Assembly: GCA_024226315.1 (NCBI GenBank)
Contig: JAAELT010000265.1
Span: 1 to 57,228 of the forward strand
Source: a bacterium
GTDB lineage: Bacteria > Acidobacteriota > Thermoanaerobaculia > Multivoradales > J023
Length of the DNA stretch: 57,228 nucleotides
Direction of reading: 5' to 3'
The notes below the pieces were generated by a model, which saw only the letters and a program-made list of their open reading frames with translations, searched no databases and had not been told where the DNA came from. Position 1 is the stretch's first letter. Each line of letters starts with the position of its first letter. The position numbers and the translations under genes were made by a program. Below, one piece after another: positions 43,701 through 51,417 of this stretch.

Positions 43701-44864
43701 CACCTGGCCCTCGGCCGCCTTCTCCATGAGTCGCGCCGCCATGTTGGTCTCGGCCCCCATCACGCTGTAGGCGCGGCGCCGGCGTCCGCCGAAGGCGCCG
43801 GCGCTCAGACGCCCGTAGCTCAGGCCGATCCCGATTGGGCGAATGCCTCCCGCCGGCTCATGGAGGGCGAGGGCCGCCGACACCGCGCGCGCGCAGTCGT
43901 CTTCGTGCGCGATGGGCGCCCCGAAGGCAGCATAGAGGTAGTTTCCCTTGTCGCCGGTGGTCAGGTCGAGCAACGAGCCGTCGTAACGCGACACGACTGC
44001 TTGAACGGCCCGGACGTAGGTGTCCAGCTTGGCGCCAGCCTCGTCGTCGCGATCCCAGTCCAGGCCGCCGAACTTGAGGAACAGCGCCGCCGCCGGCCGG
44101 ATCTCCGCCAGGAACTCACCTTGCCCCGAGCGCAGCCGTTCGAAGACCGCGGGCAGAAGGTACGGGCGGATCTCGGCCTCGCGGAGCGTCCGTCCGGCCT
44201 CGACGCGAGGGAGCTGGGGCTCGGCCTCGACGTCCTCCGCCACGCCCTCGATCACCCCGTACCGCCGGTCAGCGCTGTCGCGGCGCCAGGCGTCGACGCG
44301 AGCGCCGTCGGCGAGGAATGAGATCACCTCCTCGCCGGCCACCACCTCCCCGCGCCTGGCCAGCTTCTCACCCCCCGCCGCCCGGTCGACAGGAGTGCCG
44401 GCCAGCACGTCGAGCAGTCGGACCCGTGGATCGCCGACCAGAAAACGCCGCACCGCGCCGGCGGCGACCGCGGCCTTGATCGCCACGGAGACGGTCGCGC
44501 CCGAAGGGGTTCGAACAGCGGTGAGCTCTCGCATCACCCTCTGCATGGAAAGGGCGCAAGCAGTGGCGAGTCGCCCGTCGTCACCGTCGAACCAACAGCT
44601 GACAGCATCACCGGAGAAGGCGATCACGCTGCCCCCGAGCTGGTGGACCTCGTCGATGAGCGCGCTATGAACCCGGTTCAGCTGGAGAAAGACCTCCTCG
44701 GCACCGCGCTGCCGGCCCAACTCGTTGACCAGCATCTCGGTCAACGGAACGAAACCCGAGATGTCCGCGAAGATCACCGCGCCGCGGGCGCGATCCGGAA
44801 GGTCGCGGTTTTCGGCCAGCGCCAGCCGGCGATCCATCGGGATATAGGCAGTGATCGATTCCAT
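40782..44864 (-). CDS. Giant class III adenylate/guanylate cyclase-ATPase-TPR protein
   Basis: 1360 aa. Two cyclase homology domains lie at the N-terminus. The first has both metal-site motifs (AVIFADISGFVPLTEMLV; VIAFSGDAVSCWF). The second (around residues 265-430) has DLTTGDKGNYLYAAFGAP but an eroded first motif (LFLKFGGLDWDR). Then comes a STAND/AAA_16-type ATPase with Walker A EGEPGIGKSR (about 470-479) and TPR-like helices to the end. The layout is that of large signal-integrating cyclases common in Acidobacteriota and Myxococcota. ATG 44864 is chosen as start because it precedes the domain by a normal distance. Confidence 0.88.
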   Translation of the reverse strand: MESITAYIPMDRRLALAENRDLPDRARGAVIFADISGFVPLTEMLVNELGRQRGAEEVFLQLNRVHSALIDEVHQLGGSVIAFSGDAVSCWFDGDDGRLATACALSMQRVMRELTAVRTPSGATVSVAIKAAVAAGAVRRFLVGDPRVRLLDVLAGTPVDRAAGGEKLARRGEVVAGEEVISFLADGARVDAWRRDSADRRYGVIEGVAEDVEAEPQLPRVEAGRTLREAEIRPYLLPAVFERLRSGQGEFLAEIRPAAALFLKFGGLDWDRDDEAGAKLDTYVRAVQAVVSRYDGSLLDLTTGDKGNYLYAAFGAPIAHEDDCARAVSAALALHEPAGGIRPIGIGLSYGRLSAGAFGGRRRRAYSVMGAETNMAARLMEKAAEGQVLVSGRIARSAASGHRFEALGHVTVKGKDEPISVFEVRSERRKDRRRERVSHAETIIGRKAERRLLGARLDALEHEGASGVLFVEGEPGIGKSRLVEDLLEQVREREVRCLEGHADAIETSTAYYVWRQILRQLFSLSRLDDSEATRSRVLESLTDSDHKTRQLAPLLNAMLPLDLPASELTEQMTGKVRGDNTHDLVTRLLNRDAARSPLLVVVEDAHWLDSASWALLARVARGVHPMLLVVTTRPLSGTVPREYRRLVAAPTTRRLVLGELCEEETLALVRRRLGVRELPMAITTLIRDKAEGNPFFCEELIHALHESGSIQVGDGICRISPETGDLGSLRFPNTIEGVVTSRIDRLSPAQQMILKVASVVGRVFPMATLRAAHPTTVHAGRLKKDLDELANLEITPLESPEPNLRYIFKHVITREVAYNLMLVAQRRQLHRAIAEWTERTAGEDPGRLDALLAHHWSEAAETTHGVESVPAEKAIGYLERAGEQAVRDYANREAAGFFGRAINLERRLRNTAGPDPATDPTALPRRAHWHARLGQVCLRLGDFSASRRHFLKALKLFGKPIPEEPGVASLLGQIVRQLVHRLIPGYPRAAGAGSAEGRVVREISRTCYSLAEAHAFAGEPLRFLFMVFYTLNQSERVAPCAELAEAYVGTCYVLGLTPLRRLAGSYRRRADAVADRVDRLATRARVLLMTGLQAVGAGHWRAALTRLEEGQRTCEYLGNVHRWGECAATLANACLLTGDVTRGAELAGSVAAAGRRLNNPFLRSHGLQFQALAALRRGEFEEVVEQLEEALPLHKETAEQQSEILVHGLLAYALLHRGEPEAALEAAGFAVEQIGRQGLPTMYYTLWGYCGVAAVYLELWRRALEAPQRVAPPTELTHKARDMVKALHKYRRVFPIGRPAAWLYQARYERLDGHPHRARRAWRKSQAAGRRLSMPTERGSSTDGPLPPICPAEVPTWGPE

Positions 44865-45114
44865 CGTATGCGACCGGCGATCTGCCGTGCGGCCACGGAT
44901 GCGAGTGTACCACTCGCCGGCCAACTCGCCGCCGCCCGTCTTCGGTTGATCGGTACATCAGGATCGTCTAGGCTACTCGGCAAGCAGCAGAGCGTCGGCT
45001 GAGAATCGAGGGGGAGCGCATGCTGTCATGCGATCCGGAGCGGCAAGGTTTCGGCAGCTTGGCCGGCGCCTTGGGCCGAGAATCTTTTTAATGTGGATTC
45101 GATAGGAGAATGTC

Positions 45115-45630
45115 ATGAAAGAAAGGTTTAGCGACTTACCTCGTAATCTGAAGATAGGAGTGATCTTGGCTGTCATGGCGGGGCTCTTTCCTGGCCTGAT
45201 CGGTCTCTATTTTTATTTTATGTTCTTTCACGACGTCAACAATCCCGACCAGATTTGGACCGCCGGGATATTTACCGATTCCAAGTACACATTGAACCAA
45301 CTCGTGGATTGCGCCATGGGCTGTGATCTAGAGATTCACACGGCCGATTTTCTCCTGGCCATGCTCATCGCGCTCACCAACGTGGTCAACACCGGTGTGC
45401 TCGTGGTCTCGCTCGCATGGTATGGCCTCCGCCACCGGAAGAAGGGAGCGTGGCTCTCGCTACTTTTTATTTTTATCTGGGTGCCGCTCAATGAGACCCT
45501 TGGGATGCTTCACGTCGGAGCACCCCCTGTTGCGTTCTACGGGGAGGTTGTCGGCCTGACGGGCCTGGCCTTCGCCTGGCACGCGATCTTTCGCGGGCAG
45601 CCGTCGCAGGGCTCGGAGGTCGATGCTTGA
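45115..45630 (+). CDS. Small membrane protein, unknown
   Basis: 171 aa with a good ribosome-binding site (AGGAG, 8 bp before ATG). Four hydrophobic segments (ILAVMAGLFPGLIGLYFYFM; FLLAMLIALTNVVNTGVLVV; AWLSLLFIFIWVPLNETLG; FYGEVVGLTGLAFAWHAIF) with a Cys-containing loop (DCAMGCDLEIHTADF). I do not recognise the family. The first codons and the upstream 60 bp are AT-richer than the surroundings (AATCTTTTTAATG), which could be a promoter or a recent acquisition. No operon partner. Confidence 0.65.
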   Translation: MKERFSDLPRNLKIGVILAVMAGLFPGLIGLYFYFMFFHDVNNPDQIWTAGIFTDSKYTLNQLVDCAMGCDLEIHTADFLLAMLIALTNVVNTGVLVVSLAWYGLRHRKKGAWLSLLFIFIWVPLNETLGMLHVGAPPVAFYGEVVGLTGLAFAWHAIFRGQPSQGSEVDA

Positions 45631-45710
45631 ACGGATCCGCGATCGGCCGCGGCTGGTCGAGATCCCATGGTTGCGTAAGTTTCGGCCTGCAGTGTTAGGA
45701 TCCGCCTTCC

Positions 45711-46931
45711 ATGACGACTCCATGCTCGACAGTGGCCTCGAGTGGCCGATTTCTGCGCCTTTTCGCCGCGATCGCGATGCTCGCCGCCACCGCCGCGGCT
45801 GAGGAGAAGCCCGAGCAGAAGCCCGCCGACCCCTTCGGCGTTCCCGGTTTCGAGGTGGAGCGCGTGTCGTGGACCGGTTCAGTGGGCGACGGCGAGGTCG
45901 TCGTGGTCAACCGGTTCGGCGACGTGCGTGGACGCTTCGGCGGCTACGAGGGCGAGGTCGAGGTGTTCGCCAACGTGCAGCAGTTCGAGAGCGAAGGGCC
46001 ACGGCTGGAGGTGGAGACCAAGGAGACGGACGCCGGTGTGACGGTGACGGTCGGCTACCGCGACGAGAAGTCCGGCGAGCTGGTGACGACACGCGATCCG
46101 GCGCAGAAGAAACGCGCCGACATGGTGGTGTTCGTGCCCAAGGGGGCGCCGGTTCACGTGTCGACTGATCAAGGCAAGGCGCAATTCAAGCGCCTGCGCA
46201 GCGACGTCCATGCCACCACGGTGAGCGGGCCGATTTCGGTGCGGGAAGTGCAGGGGCACCTGAACCTCACCTCCGGCAGCGGCTCGATCCTGGCCACCCT
46301 GGAGCCGATCGACGCCAAACGTGCCCAGTCGATCACCACCGACAGCGGCGATGCCACGATCTACGTCAGCGAGGACGCCAGCCTGACGGTGCGGGTCGCC
46401 ACCAACGGCCCTCTGAGCACCGACTACTCGATGGCGATCGACTACCAGGACGGTCGCCAGCCGCTCAAACGCGGCGAGGCGGTGGTCGGCAAGGCCACTG
46501 AGCCGATGACCCTCACGACCGATAGCGGTCACGTGCGCGTCGTGCGGCGGCCGTCGGCGCACAGGGCGCGCGTGCAACCGAAGGAGGGCCCACCGCCCAG
46601 TGGGCCGCGGCCACAGGCGGGGGCGAAAGACATGGTGCTCGATCTCCGGAGCGCTTTGCCTACAGACGAGTCGCCGGTCAAGGTGGATACCGTCACGGGA
46701 GACATCACGGTCTTCGCCGGCCCGGACACAAGCGCGACGATTTCATTCGCCACGTCGGGTGAGATCACGGTAGACTACCCGGTAGAGATCGAATTCCGGC
46801 ATCGACAAGAACCCGCGAAACACGGCCTGGTGGTGATCGGCGACGGCGCCGAGCAGGTACGCCTGAGGAGCCGCCAGGGATCGGTGAGCGTCCTGCGGCG
46901 GCCCGCGTCCGAGGGGCCGTCCGAGCCCTAG
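45711..46931 (+). CDS. Secreted DUF4097-like beta-repeat protein
   Basis: 406 aa. After a signal peptide (FLRLFAAIAMLAATAAAEE) come repeated short beta strands such as GDVRGRFGGYEGEVEV, VSGPISVREVQGHLNLTSGS, TDSGDATIYVSEDASLTV and TVTGDITVFAGPDTSATISF. This is the pattern of DUF4097-type putative adhesin/beta-helix proteins found with envelope-stress sensors in other bacteria. No partner sigma factor or anti-sigma gene is present here. It probably faces the periplasm. Start at ATG 45711. Confidence 0.65.
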   Translation: MTTPCSTVASSGRFLRLFAAIAMLAATAAAEEKPEQKPADPFGVPGFEVERVSWTGSVGDGEVVVVNRFGDVRGRFGGYEGEVEVFANVQQFESEGPRLEVETKETDAGVTVTVGYRDEKSGELVTTRDPAQKKRADMVVFVPKGAPVHVSTDQGKAQFKRLRSDVHATTVSGPISVREVQGHLNLTSGSGSILATLEPIDAKRAQSITTDSGDATIYVSEDASLTVRVATNGPLSTDYSMAIDYQDGRQPLKRGEAVVGKATEPMTLTTDSGHVRVVRRPSAHRARVQPKEGPPPSGPRPQAGAKDMVLDLRSALPTDESPVKVDTVTGDITVFAGPDTSATISFATSGEITVDYPVEIEFRHRQEPAKHGLVVIGDGAEQVRLRSRQGSVSVLRRPASEGPSEP

Positions 46932-46976
46932 AGCCTCCAAGCTTTCCCCACCCAACAACTTCCCTGGAGACGTCCG

Positions 46977-49796
46977 ATGGCGACTGACAAGCTGACTCGG
47001 CTGAAGAACGACGTGCGTATGACCTCGAGACTCGGGACCATCGTCATGGTCGCACTGTTGATGATCGCGGGCGCGGCCACGGCCGAGGACGGCCGCAAAG
47101 TGCTCGCCAAGGGCGCCGAGTCCTTCGGGCCGGTGACGCCGATCCGCACCGTCGCCATGCGCGACGTGGCCGCCGCCAGGGCCTGGCAGCCGGGCGATGC
47201 GATGAAGGAGATCCCGCGCCGCTTCTATCCGGTGCCGGGCAGCGAGAACCGCGGGCCGGCGCATGAAGGCTTCCCGGACACCCTGGGCGAGCGCCAGCTC
47301 ATGGAAACCGACAATCGCGCGCCCACCATCACCATGGATCTCAACTTCGACGGCCAGGGCTTCTCGGGCGCCACCCCGCCGGACACCGTTGGCGACGTCG
47401 GCCCGGATCACTACGTGCAGGCGGTCAACGCCTCGCTGATCGCGATCTACGACAAGGCTGGTACCATGGAGCCCGGCTTCCCGATCGCGCTCGATTCGCT
47501 GGCGCCCTCCGGCGCCTGCACCAGCGGCGGGGGCGACCCGATCGTGCTCTACGACTGGTTGGCCGATCGCTGGTTTCTGCAGGAATTTACCGGTGGCGGC
47601 GTGCTGTGCCTCTACATCTCGACCAGCGCCGACCCCACCGGCACCTACGACTTCTACTCGTTCACGCCGCCGAGCTTTCCCGACTACCCGCACTACGGCG
47701 TGTGGCCGGACGCCTACTACGCGGCCACCAACGAGGCCGGCGGCGGCGGCAACCAGACCACCTACGCCTTCGACCGCACCGAGATGCTGGCCGGCAACCC
47801 GGCGACCATGCAGCGCCCGACGGTGGCGCCGCCGGTTTCCGGCCACGGTTTCCAGCCCCTGACCCCGGCCGACCACGACGGCGCTGCCGCGCCGCCGGCG
47901 GGAGCGCCCGGCATCTTCATGCGCCACAACGACGACGAGGCCCACAGCGGCGCGCCGACGCCGGCCACCGACTTCCTCGAGATGTGGGAGATGGACGTCG
48001 ACTTCGCCACCCCGGCGAACACCACGGTGACCGCCCTGCCGAACGTCACGATCACCGACTTCAACTCCTGGATGATCAACTATTCGACCTTCTTCTCGGT
48101 TCCCCAGCCCGGCTCCGGCACGTTGCTCGACGCCATCCGCGAGGCGATCCTGCAGCGCCTGGTGTACCGCAACTTCGGCAGCCACGAGACGCTGCTGGGC
48201 GTGATCGCCGCCAACCGCAACCCGGCGACCTCGGGCAGCGCGGTGGAGCAGGGCAACCGCTGGTTCGAGCTGCGCCGCACGCCCGCCGAGGGCGGCAGCT
48301 GGACGCTGCACGACGAGGGCACCTTCGGCGGCGACACCAACTCGGCGGACGCCCAGTTCTTCATGGGCAGCGTGGCGATGGACGGCGGCGGCAACATCGC
48401 GCTCGGCTACAGCAAGACTGACGTCGGTGGCTCGCCGGTCAACCCCAGCGTCGGCATCACCGGCCGGCTGTCGACCGACCCGGCCGGCACCATGGCGCCG
48501 GAGAACGACATTGTGCTCGGCGGCGGGCCGTCGAGCAGTGGCCGCTGGGGCGACTACGCCAACATGAGCGTCGACCCGGCGGACGACTGCACCTTCTGGT
48601 TCACCCAGGAGTACATTCCGGTCAGCGGCTCGTGGGGCACCCGCATCGCCTCCTTCGTGTTCGAGGAGTGCCTGTTCGGCTTCTTCATGACGCCGACGCC
48701 GCAGACGCTCGACGTCTGCGCCCTGACCGACCCCGATCCGGAGGTCGACATCGACATCACCTCGGTGGGCGGCTGGAGCTTCACCGTCGGCCTGGCGGCC
48801 TCGGGCGAGCCGCCGAGCACCACTGGCAGCTTCTCGCCCAACAACATGCTGCCCGATTTCATCAGCACCTACACCCTGACCGGCACCGGCGGCTCGACCA
48901 CCGGCACCTACCTGATCGACATCACCGGCACCGGCAGCGACGCGCCGCCGACCGAGCGCACCAGCCAGGTGGTCCTCAACCTGGCGGTGGCCGACCCCGC
49001 CGCGCCGGCGCTCACCGATCCGGCGGACGGCGCCCCGGGCGTGAGCCTGGTGCCGACCCTGACCTGGGCGGCGGCGGCGGACGCCACCAGCTACGACGTG
49101 GAGGTGGCGGACGACCCGGCGTTCTCGAACATCGTCTACACGGCGACCGGTATCGGTGGCACCAGCCACGTGGTGGGCACGGCGCTCGACCCGAGCACCA
49201 CCTACTACTGGCGGGTGACGTCCAACAACGTCTGTAACACTGCCCTCTCCGGCGAGCTCAGCTTCACCACCGTGCTGCTGACCTGTCAGACCTTCGACTC
49301 GACGGACGTGCCGGTGCTGATCCCGGAGGCCGTTGGCCAGACTTCGGGGCCGGCCGACTCGACGCTGACCGTCGGCGCCGCTGACGGTGGCACCATCGCC
49401 GACGTCAACGTCCTCAACCTGATCGGTACCCATACCTGGTTCAACGACCTCGACTTCAACGTCGAGAGCCCGGCCACCACGTCCGTGCAGATCATGAACC
49501 AGCAGTGCGGCAACGTCGACGACTTCGACCTCAACCTCGACGACGAGGCCGCGCCCGGTGCCTGGCCGTGCCCGCCCACCGACGGCGGCACCTACCAGCC
49601 GGCGAATCCTTTGTCGGCCTTCATCGGCGAGGACTCCGCCGGCACCTGGACGTTGACCATCAACGACAATGCCGGTCAGGACGCGGGCCAGCTCGACAGC
49701 TGGAGCCTGGAAATCTGCGTCGAGGACGACGGCGGGATCTTCTCGGACGGCTTCGAGTCGAACGACACCACCGGCTGGTCGAACCAGCAGCCCTGA
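46977..49796 (+). CDS. Large secreted protein with FN3-like repeat and P/Homo B domain
   Basis: 939 aa. A signal segment lies at residues 15-38 (MTSRLGTIVMVALLMIAGAA). A long extracellular domain follows (about 60-560, starting PTITMDLNFDGQGFSGATPP), then an immunoglobulin-like part, an FN3-like domain (about 679-765, LTDPADGAPGVSLVPTLTWA) and a proprotein-convertase P domain (about 772-920, with NDLDFNVESPATTSVQIMNQ and AGTWTLTINDNAGQDAGQLD). It ends GIFSDGFESNDTTGWSNQQP, a DGFES tail I associate with surface proteins of this group. No protease triad was found. It may be an outer-surface or adhesin protein. Ribosome-binding site GGAGACG before ATG 46977; a hairpin follows the stop. Confidence 0.75.
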   Translation: MATDKLTRLKNDVRMTSRLGTIVMVALLMIAGAATAEDGRKVLAKGAESFGPVTPIRTVAMRDVAAARAWQPGDAMKEIPRRFYPVPGSENRGPAHEGFPDTLGERQLMETDNRAPTITMDLNFDGQGFSGATPPDTVGDVGPDHYVQAVNASLIAIYDKAGTMEPGFPIALDSLAPSGACTSGGGDPIVLYDWLADRWFLQEFTGGGVLCLYISTSADPTGTYDFYSFTPPSFPDYPHYGVWPDAYYAATNEAGGGGNQTTYAFDRTEMLAGNPATMQRPTVAPPVSGHGFQPLTPADHDGAAAPPAGAPGIFMRHNDDEAHSGAPTPATDFLEMWEMDVDFATPANTTVTALPNVTITDFNSWMINYSTFFSVPQPGSGTLLDAIREAILQRLVYRNFGSHETLLGVIAANRNPATSGSAVEQGNRWFELRRTPAEGGSWTLHDEGTFGGDTNSADAQFFMGSVAMDGGGNIALGYSKTDVGGSPVNPSVGITGRLSTDPAGTMAPENDIVLGGGPSSSGRWGDYANMSVDPADDCTFWFTQEYIPVSGSWGTRIASFVFEECLFGFFMTPTPQTLDVCALTDPDPEVDIDITSVGGWSFTVGLAASGEPPSTTGSFSPNNMLPDFISTYTLTGTGGSTTGTYLIDITGTGSDAPPTERTSQVVLNLAVADPAAPALTDPADGAPGVSLVPTLTWAAAADATSYDVEVADDPAFSNIVYTATGIGGTSHVVGTALDPSTTYYWRVTSNNVCNTALSGELSFTTVLLTCQTFDSTDVPVLIPEAVGQTSGPADSTLTVGAADGGTIADVNVLNLIGTHTWFNDLDFNVESPATTSVQIMNQQCGNVDDFDLNLDDEAAPGAWPCPPTDGGTYQPANPLSAFIGEDSAGTWTLTINDNAGQDAGQLDSWSLEICVEDDGGIFSDGFESNDTTGWSNQQP

Positions 49797-49803
49797 CCCA
49801 CGG

Positions 49804-49836
49804 CCAGGAGCCTGTTGCCAGGCAACAGGCTCCTGG
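49804..49836. terminator. Perfect 15-bp hairpin after the P-domain gene
   Basis: Arms 49804-49818 and 49822-49836 are exactly complementary (CCAGGAGCCTGTTGC), with a 3-nt loop, starting 8 bp after the stop codon at 49796. No T-tract follows, so it is either a Rho-type/RNA-stability hairpin or a folded 3' end. Its long stem and exact complementarity make chance unlikely. Confidence 0.6.
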
Positions 49837-49903
49837 GGCGGTGGGGATGGGCAAGAGGTCGAACGCCGTAGGCTTCGATCTCTTGGGGCGCAGCGCCCGA
49901 TAT

Positions 49904-49940
49904 GAACACCGCCCGGCACCCATGCGGGCGGTGTTCTTTC
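49904..49940 (+). terminator. Rho-independent terminator
   Basis: An 11-bp perfect stem (GAACACCGCCC at 49904-49914, GGGCGGTGTTC at 49926-49936) with an 11-nt loop, followed by TTTCGTT. It would end leakage from the P-domain gene before the cNMP-domain gene at 50035. Confidence 0.65.
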
Positions 49941-50034
49941 GTTGGTCGAGAGATGCGCTCGGCGTCCGAATCCTCGGACGGTCTGCTAGACTGGCACGCT
50001 GGTTTCTTCATTCTTTGGCTATACAGGTGACCCC

Positions 50035-51411
50035 ATGGACGGTTCTGACGTCTCTACTTTTTTGCAGGAAACTCCGCTGTTCGAGGGGCTGTCGCCCGAC
50101 GAGCTGAAGTTCGTCGCCCACCGGGCGAAGATCCGGCAGTACTACCCCGACGAGACCATCGTCTATCAGGGCAAGCCTTCCGACACCCTCTACCTGCTGC
50201 GTGCCGGAATCGTGGCGGTCACCAAGATGGTTCCGGGTGCCGAGAAGGCCTTCAAGCTGGCCTACATCATGCCTGGCCGGACGTTCGGCGAGGTGGGAAT
50301 CCTGGAGAACAGCCCGCGCTCGGCCAACGTGGTCGCGGTCACCGACGTCGATACACTGATCTTCCGGCGCGAGGACTTCCTGGAGATCCTGCACCGCTAC
50401 TCTTCGGTCGCCATCGCGCTGGCGCGGTCGCTCGGCGAGTACCTGCTCGACGCCGCCCGCCGGCGCAGTGTCGGCGACCGCAAGGTGCGCCTGATCCTGG
50501 TCTTCAGTCCGGCCCGCAGCGGCGGCACCAGCGTGGCGCACGCGTTGGCGGCGGCACTGGCCAAGAACGGCGAAGAGAAGGTCTCGATGACCGAGTACCC
50601 CAACCCGCAGAAGCTCGCCGGCGATTACGGCATCGGCGCGGGCGAGGCGAAGTTTTCTCACCCCAAGGGCTATGACGTGTACCTTTCCTACGGCGATGCG
50701 CCGGAGGCGGCGCGGACGGTGCTGATGCTCGACGAGATGATGGGCAACTACACCAGCGTCATCGTCGGCCTCGGTACCGAGATCGACCACAGCATCACCA
50801 ACATGATGGAGTACGCCACCCAGATCGTACTGGTCGCGCCTCCCGAGGGTGAGGCCTGGGAGGCGATGGAAGGGCTGCAGGACGAACTCAGGAGCAAGGT
50901 CAGTCCCGACCGCACGACGCTCTTCACCCTGGTCAACCGGCCGAAGGAGGAGCTGAAGAAGTCCAAGGCCTCCGAAGCGATCGACTTCGACATCCCCTTC
51001 TCCAAGTCATTCCCGCCCCTGTCGGAAGTCGACAAGGCGATTCCCAGGGGCCTCGCCCGGGTGGTCGGCTTGCTCGTCGACCGTCTCGACCGCACCCACC
51101 AGCTCGGCGTCTTCATCCCCACCACCATCGATATCGACGCCACCGTCGACACCAAGGTCTATGTCGACAAGACCCTGGCCTTCCTCGGTGACCGCTTCGG
51201 CGGTGCCACCTGCAGCGAGGCCTCCGGGGTGTGGAAGAGCGACGAGGTCGGGCTGGTGAGCGAGACGGTCTACGTGGTGAAGACCTACGCCACCCAGGGC
51301 GACCTCAATACCCACTTGGATTCGGTGGTCGACTATGTCAAGGAGATGGGGATCGAGCTGCGCCAGGAAGCGATGGCGCTCGAGGTCGATCAGAAGCTGA
51401 TCCTGCTCTGA
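50035..51411 (+). CDS. Cyclic-nucleotide-binding domain protein with degenerate P-loop-like core
   Basis: 458 aa. Residues 1-125 form a cNMP-binding fold (FLQETPLFEGLSPDELKFVA; YPDETIVYQGKPSDTLYLL; MPGRTFGEVGILENSPRSAN; RREDFLEILHRYSSVAIALA). The middle (about 150-300) reads VRLILVFSPARSGGTSVAHA, placed where a ParA/MinD P-loop lies but without the Lys. It continues TSVIVGLGTEID and IVLVAPPEGEAWEAM, typical of that nucleotide-binding fold. A third alpha/beta part closes the protein. cAMP or c-di-GMP sensing coupled to a dead ATPase is inferred. Convergent with the secretin gene, 6 bp apart. Confidence 0.7.
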   Translation: MDGSDVSTFLQETPLFEGLSPDELKFVAHRAKIRQYYPDETIVYQGKPSDTLYLLRAGIVAVTKMVPGAEKAFKLAYIMPGRTFGEVGILENSPRSANVVAVTDVDTLIFRREDFLEILHRYSSVAIALARSLGEYLLDAARRRSVGDRKVRLILVFSPARSGGTSVAHALAAALAKNGEEKVSMTEYPNPQKLAGDYGIGAGEAKFSHPKGYDVYLSYGDAPEAARTVLMLDEMMGNYTSVIVGLGTEIDHSITNMMEYATQIVLVAPPEGEAWEAMEGLQDELRSKVSPDRTTLFTLVNRPKEELKKSKASEAIDFDIPFSKSFPPLSEVDKAIPRGLARVVGLLVDRLDRTHQLGVFIPTTIDIDATVDTKVYVDKTLAFLGDRFGGATCSEASGVWKSDEVGLVSETVYVVKTYATQGDLNTHLDSVVDYVKEMGIELRQEAMALEVDQKLILL

Positions 51412-51417
51412 GGCCCC

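Noticed and set aside
44865..45114. A c-di-GMP riboswitch-like leader before the membrane protein at 45115
   Set aside because: Several GC hairpins are possible but the conserved GEMM core is absent.
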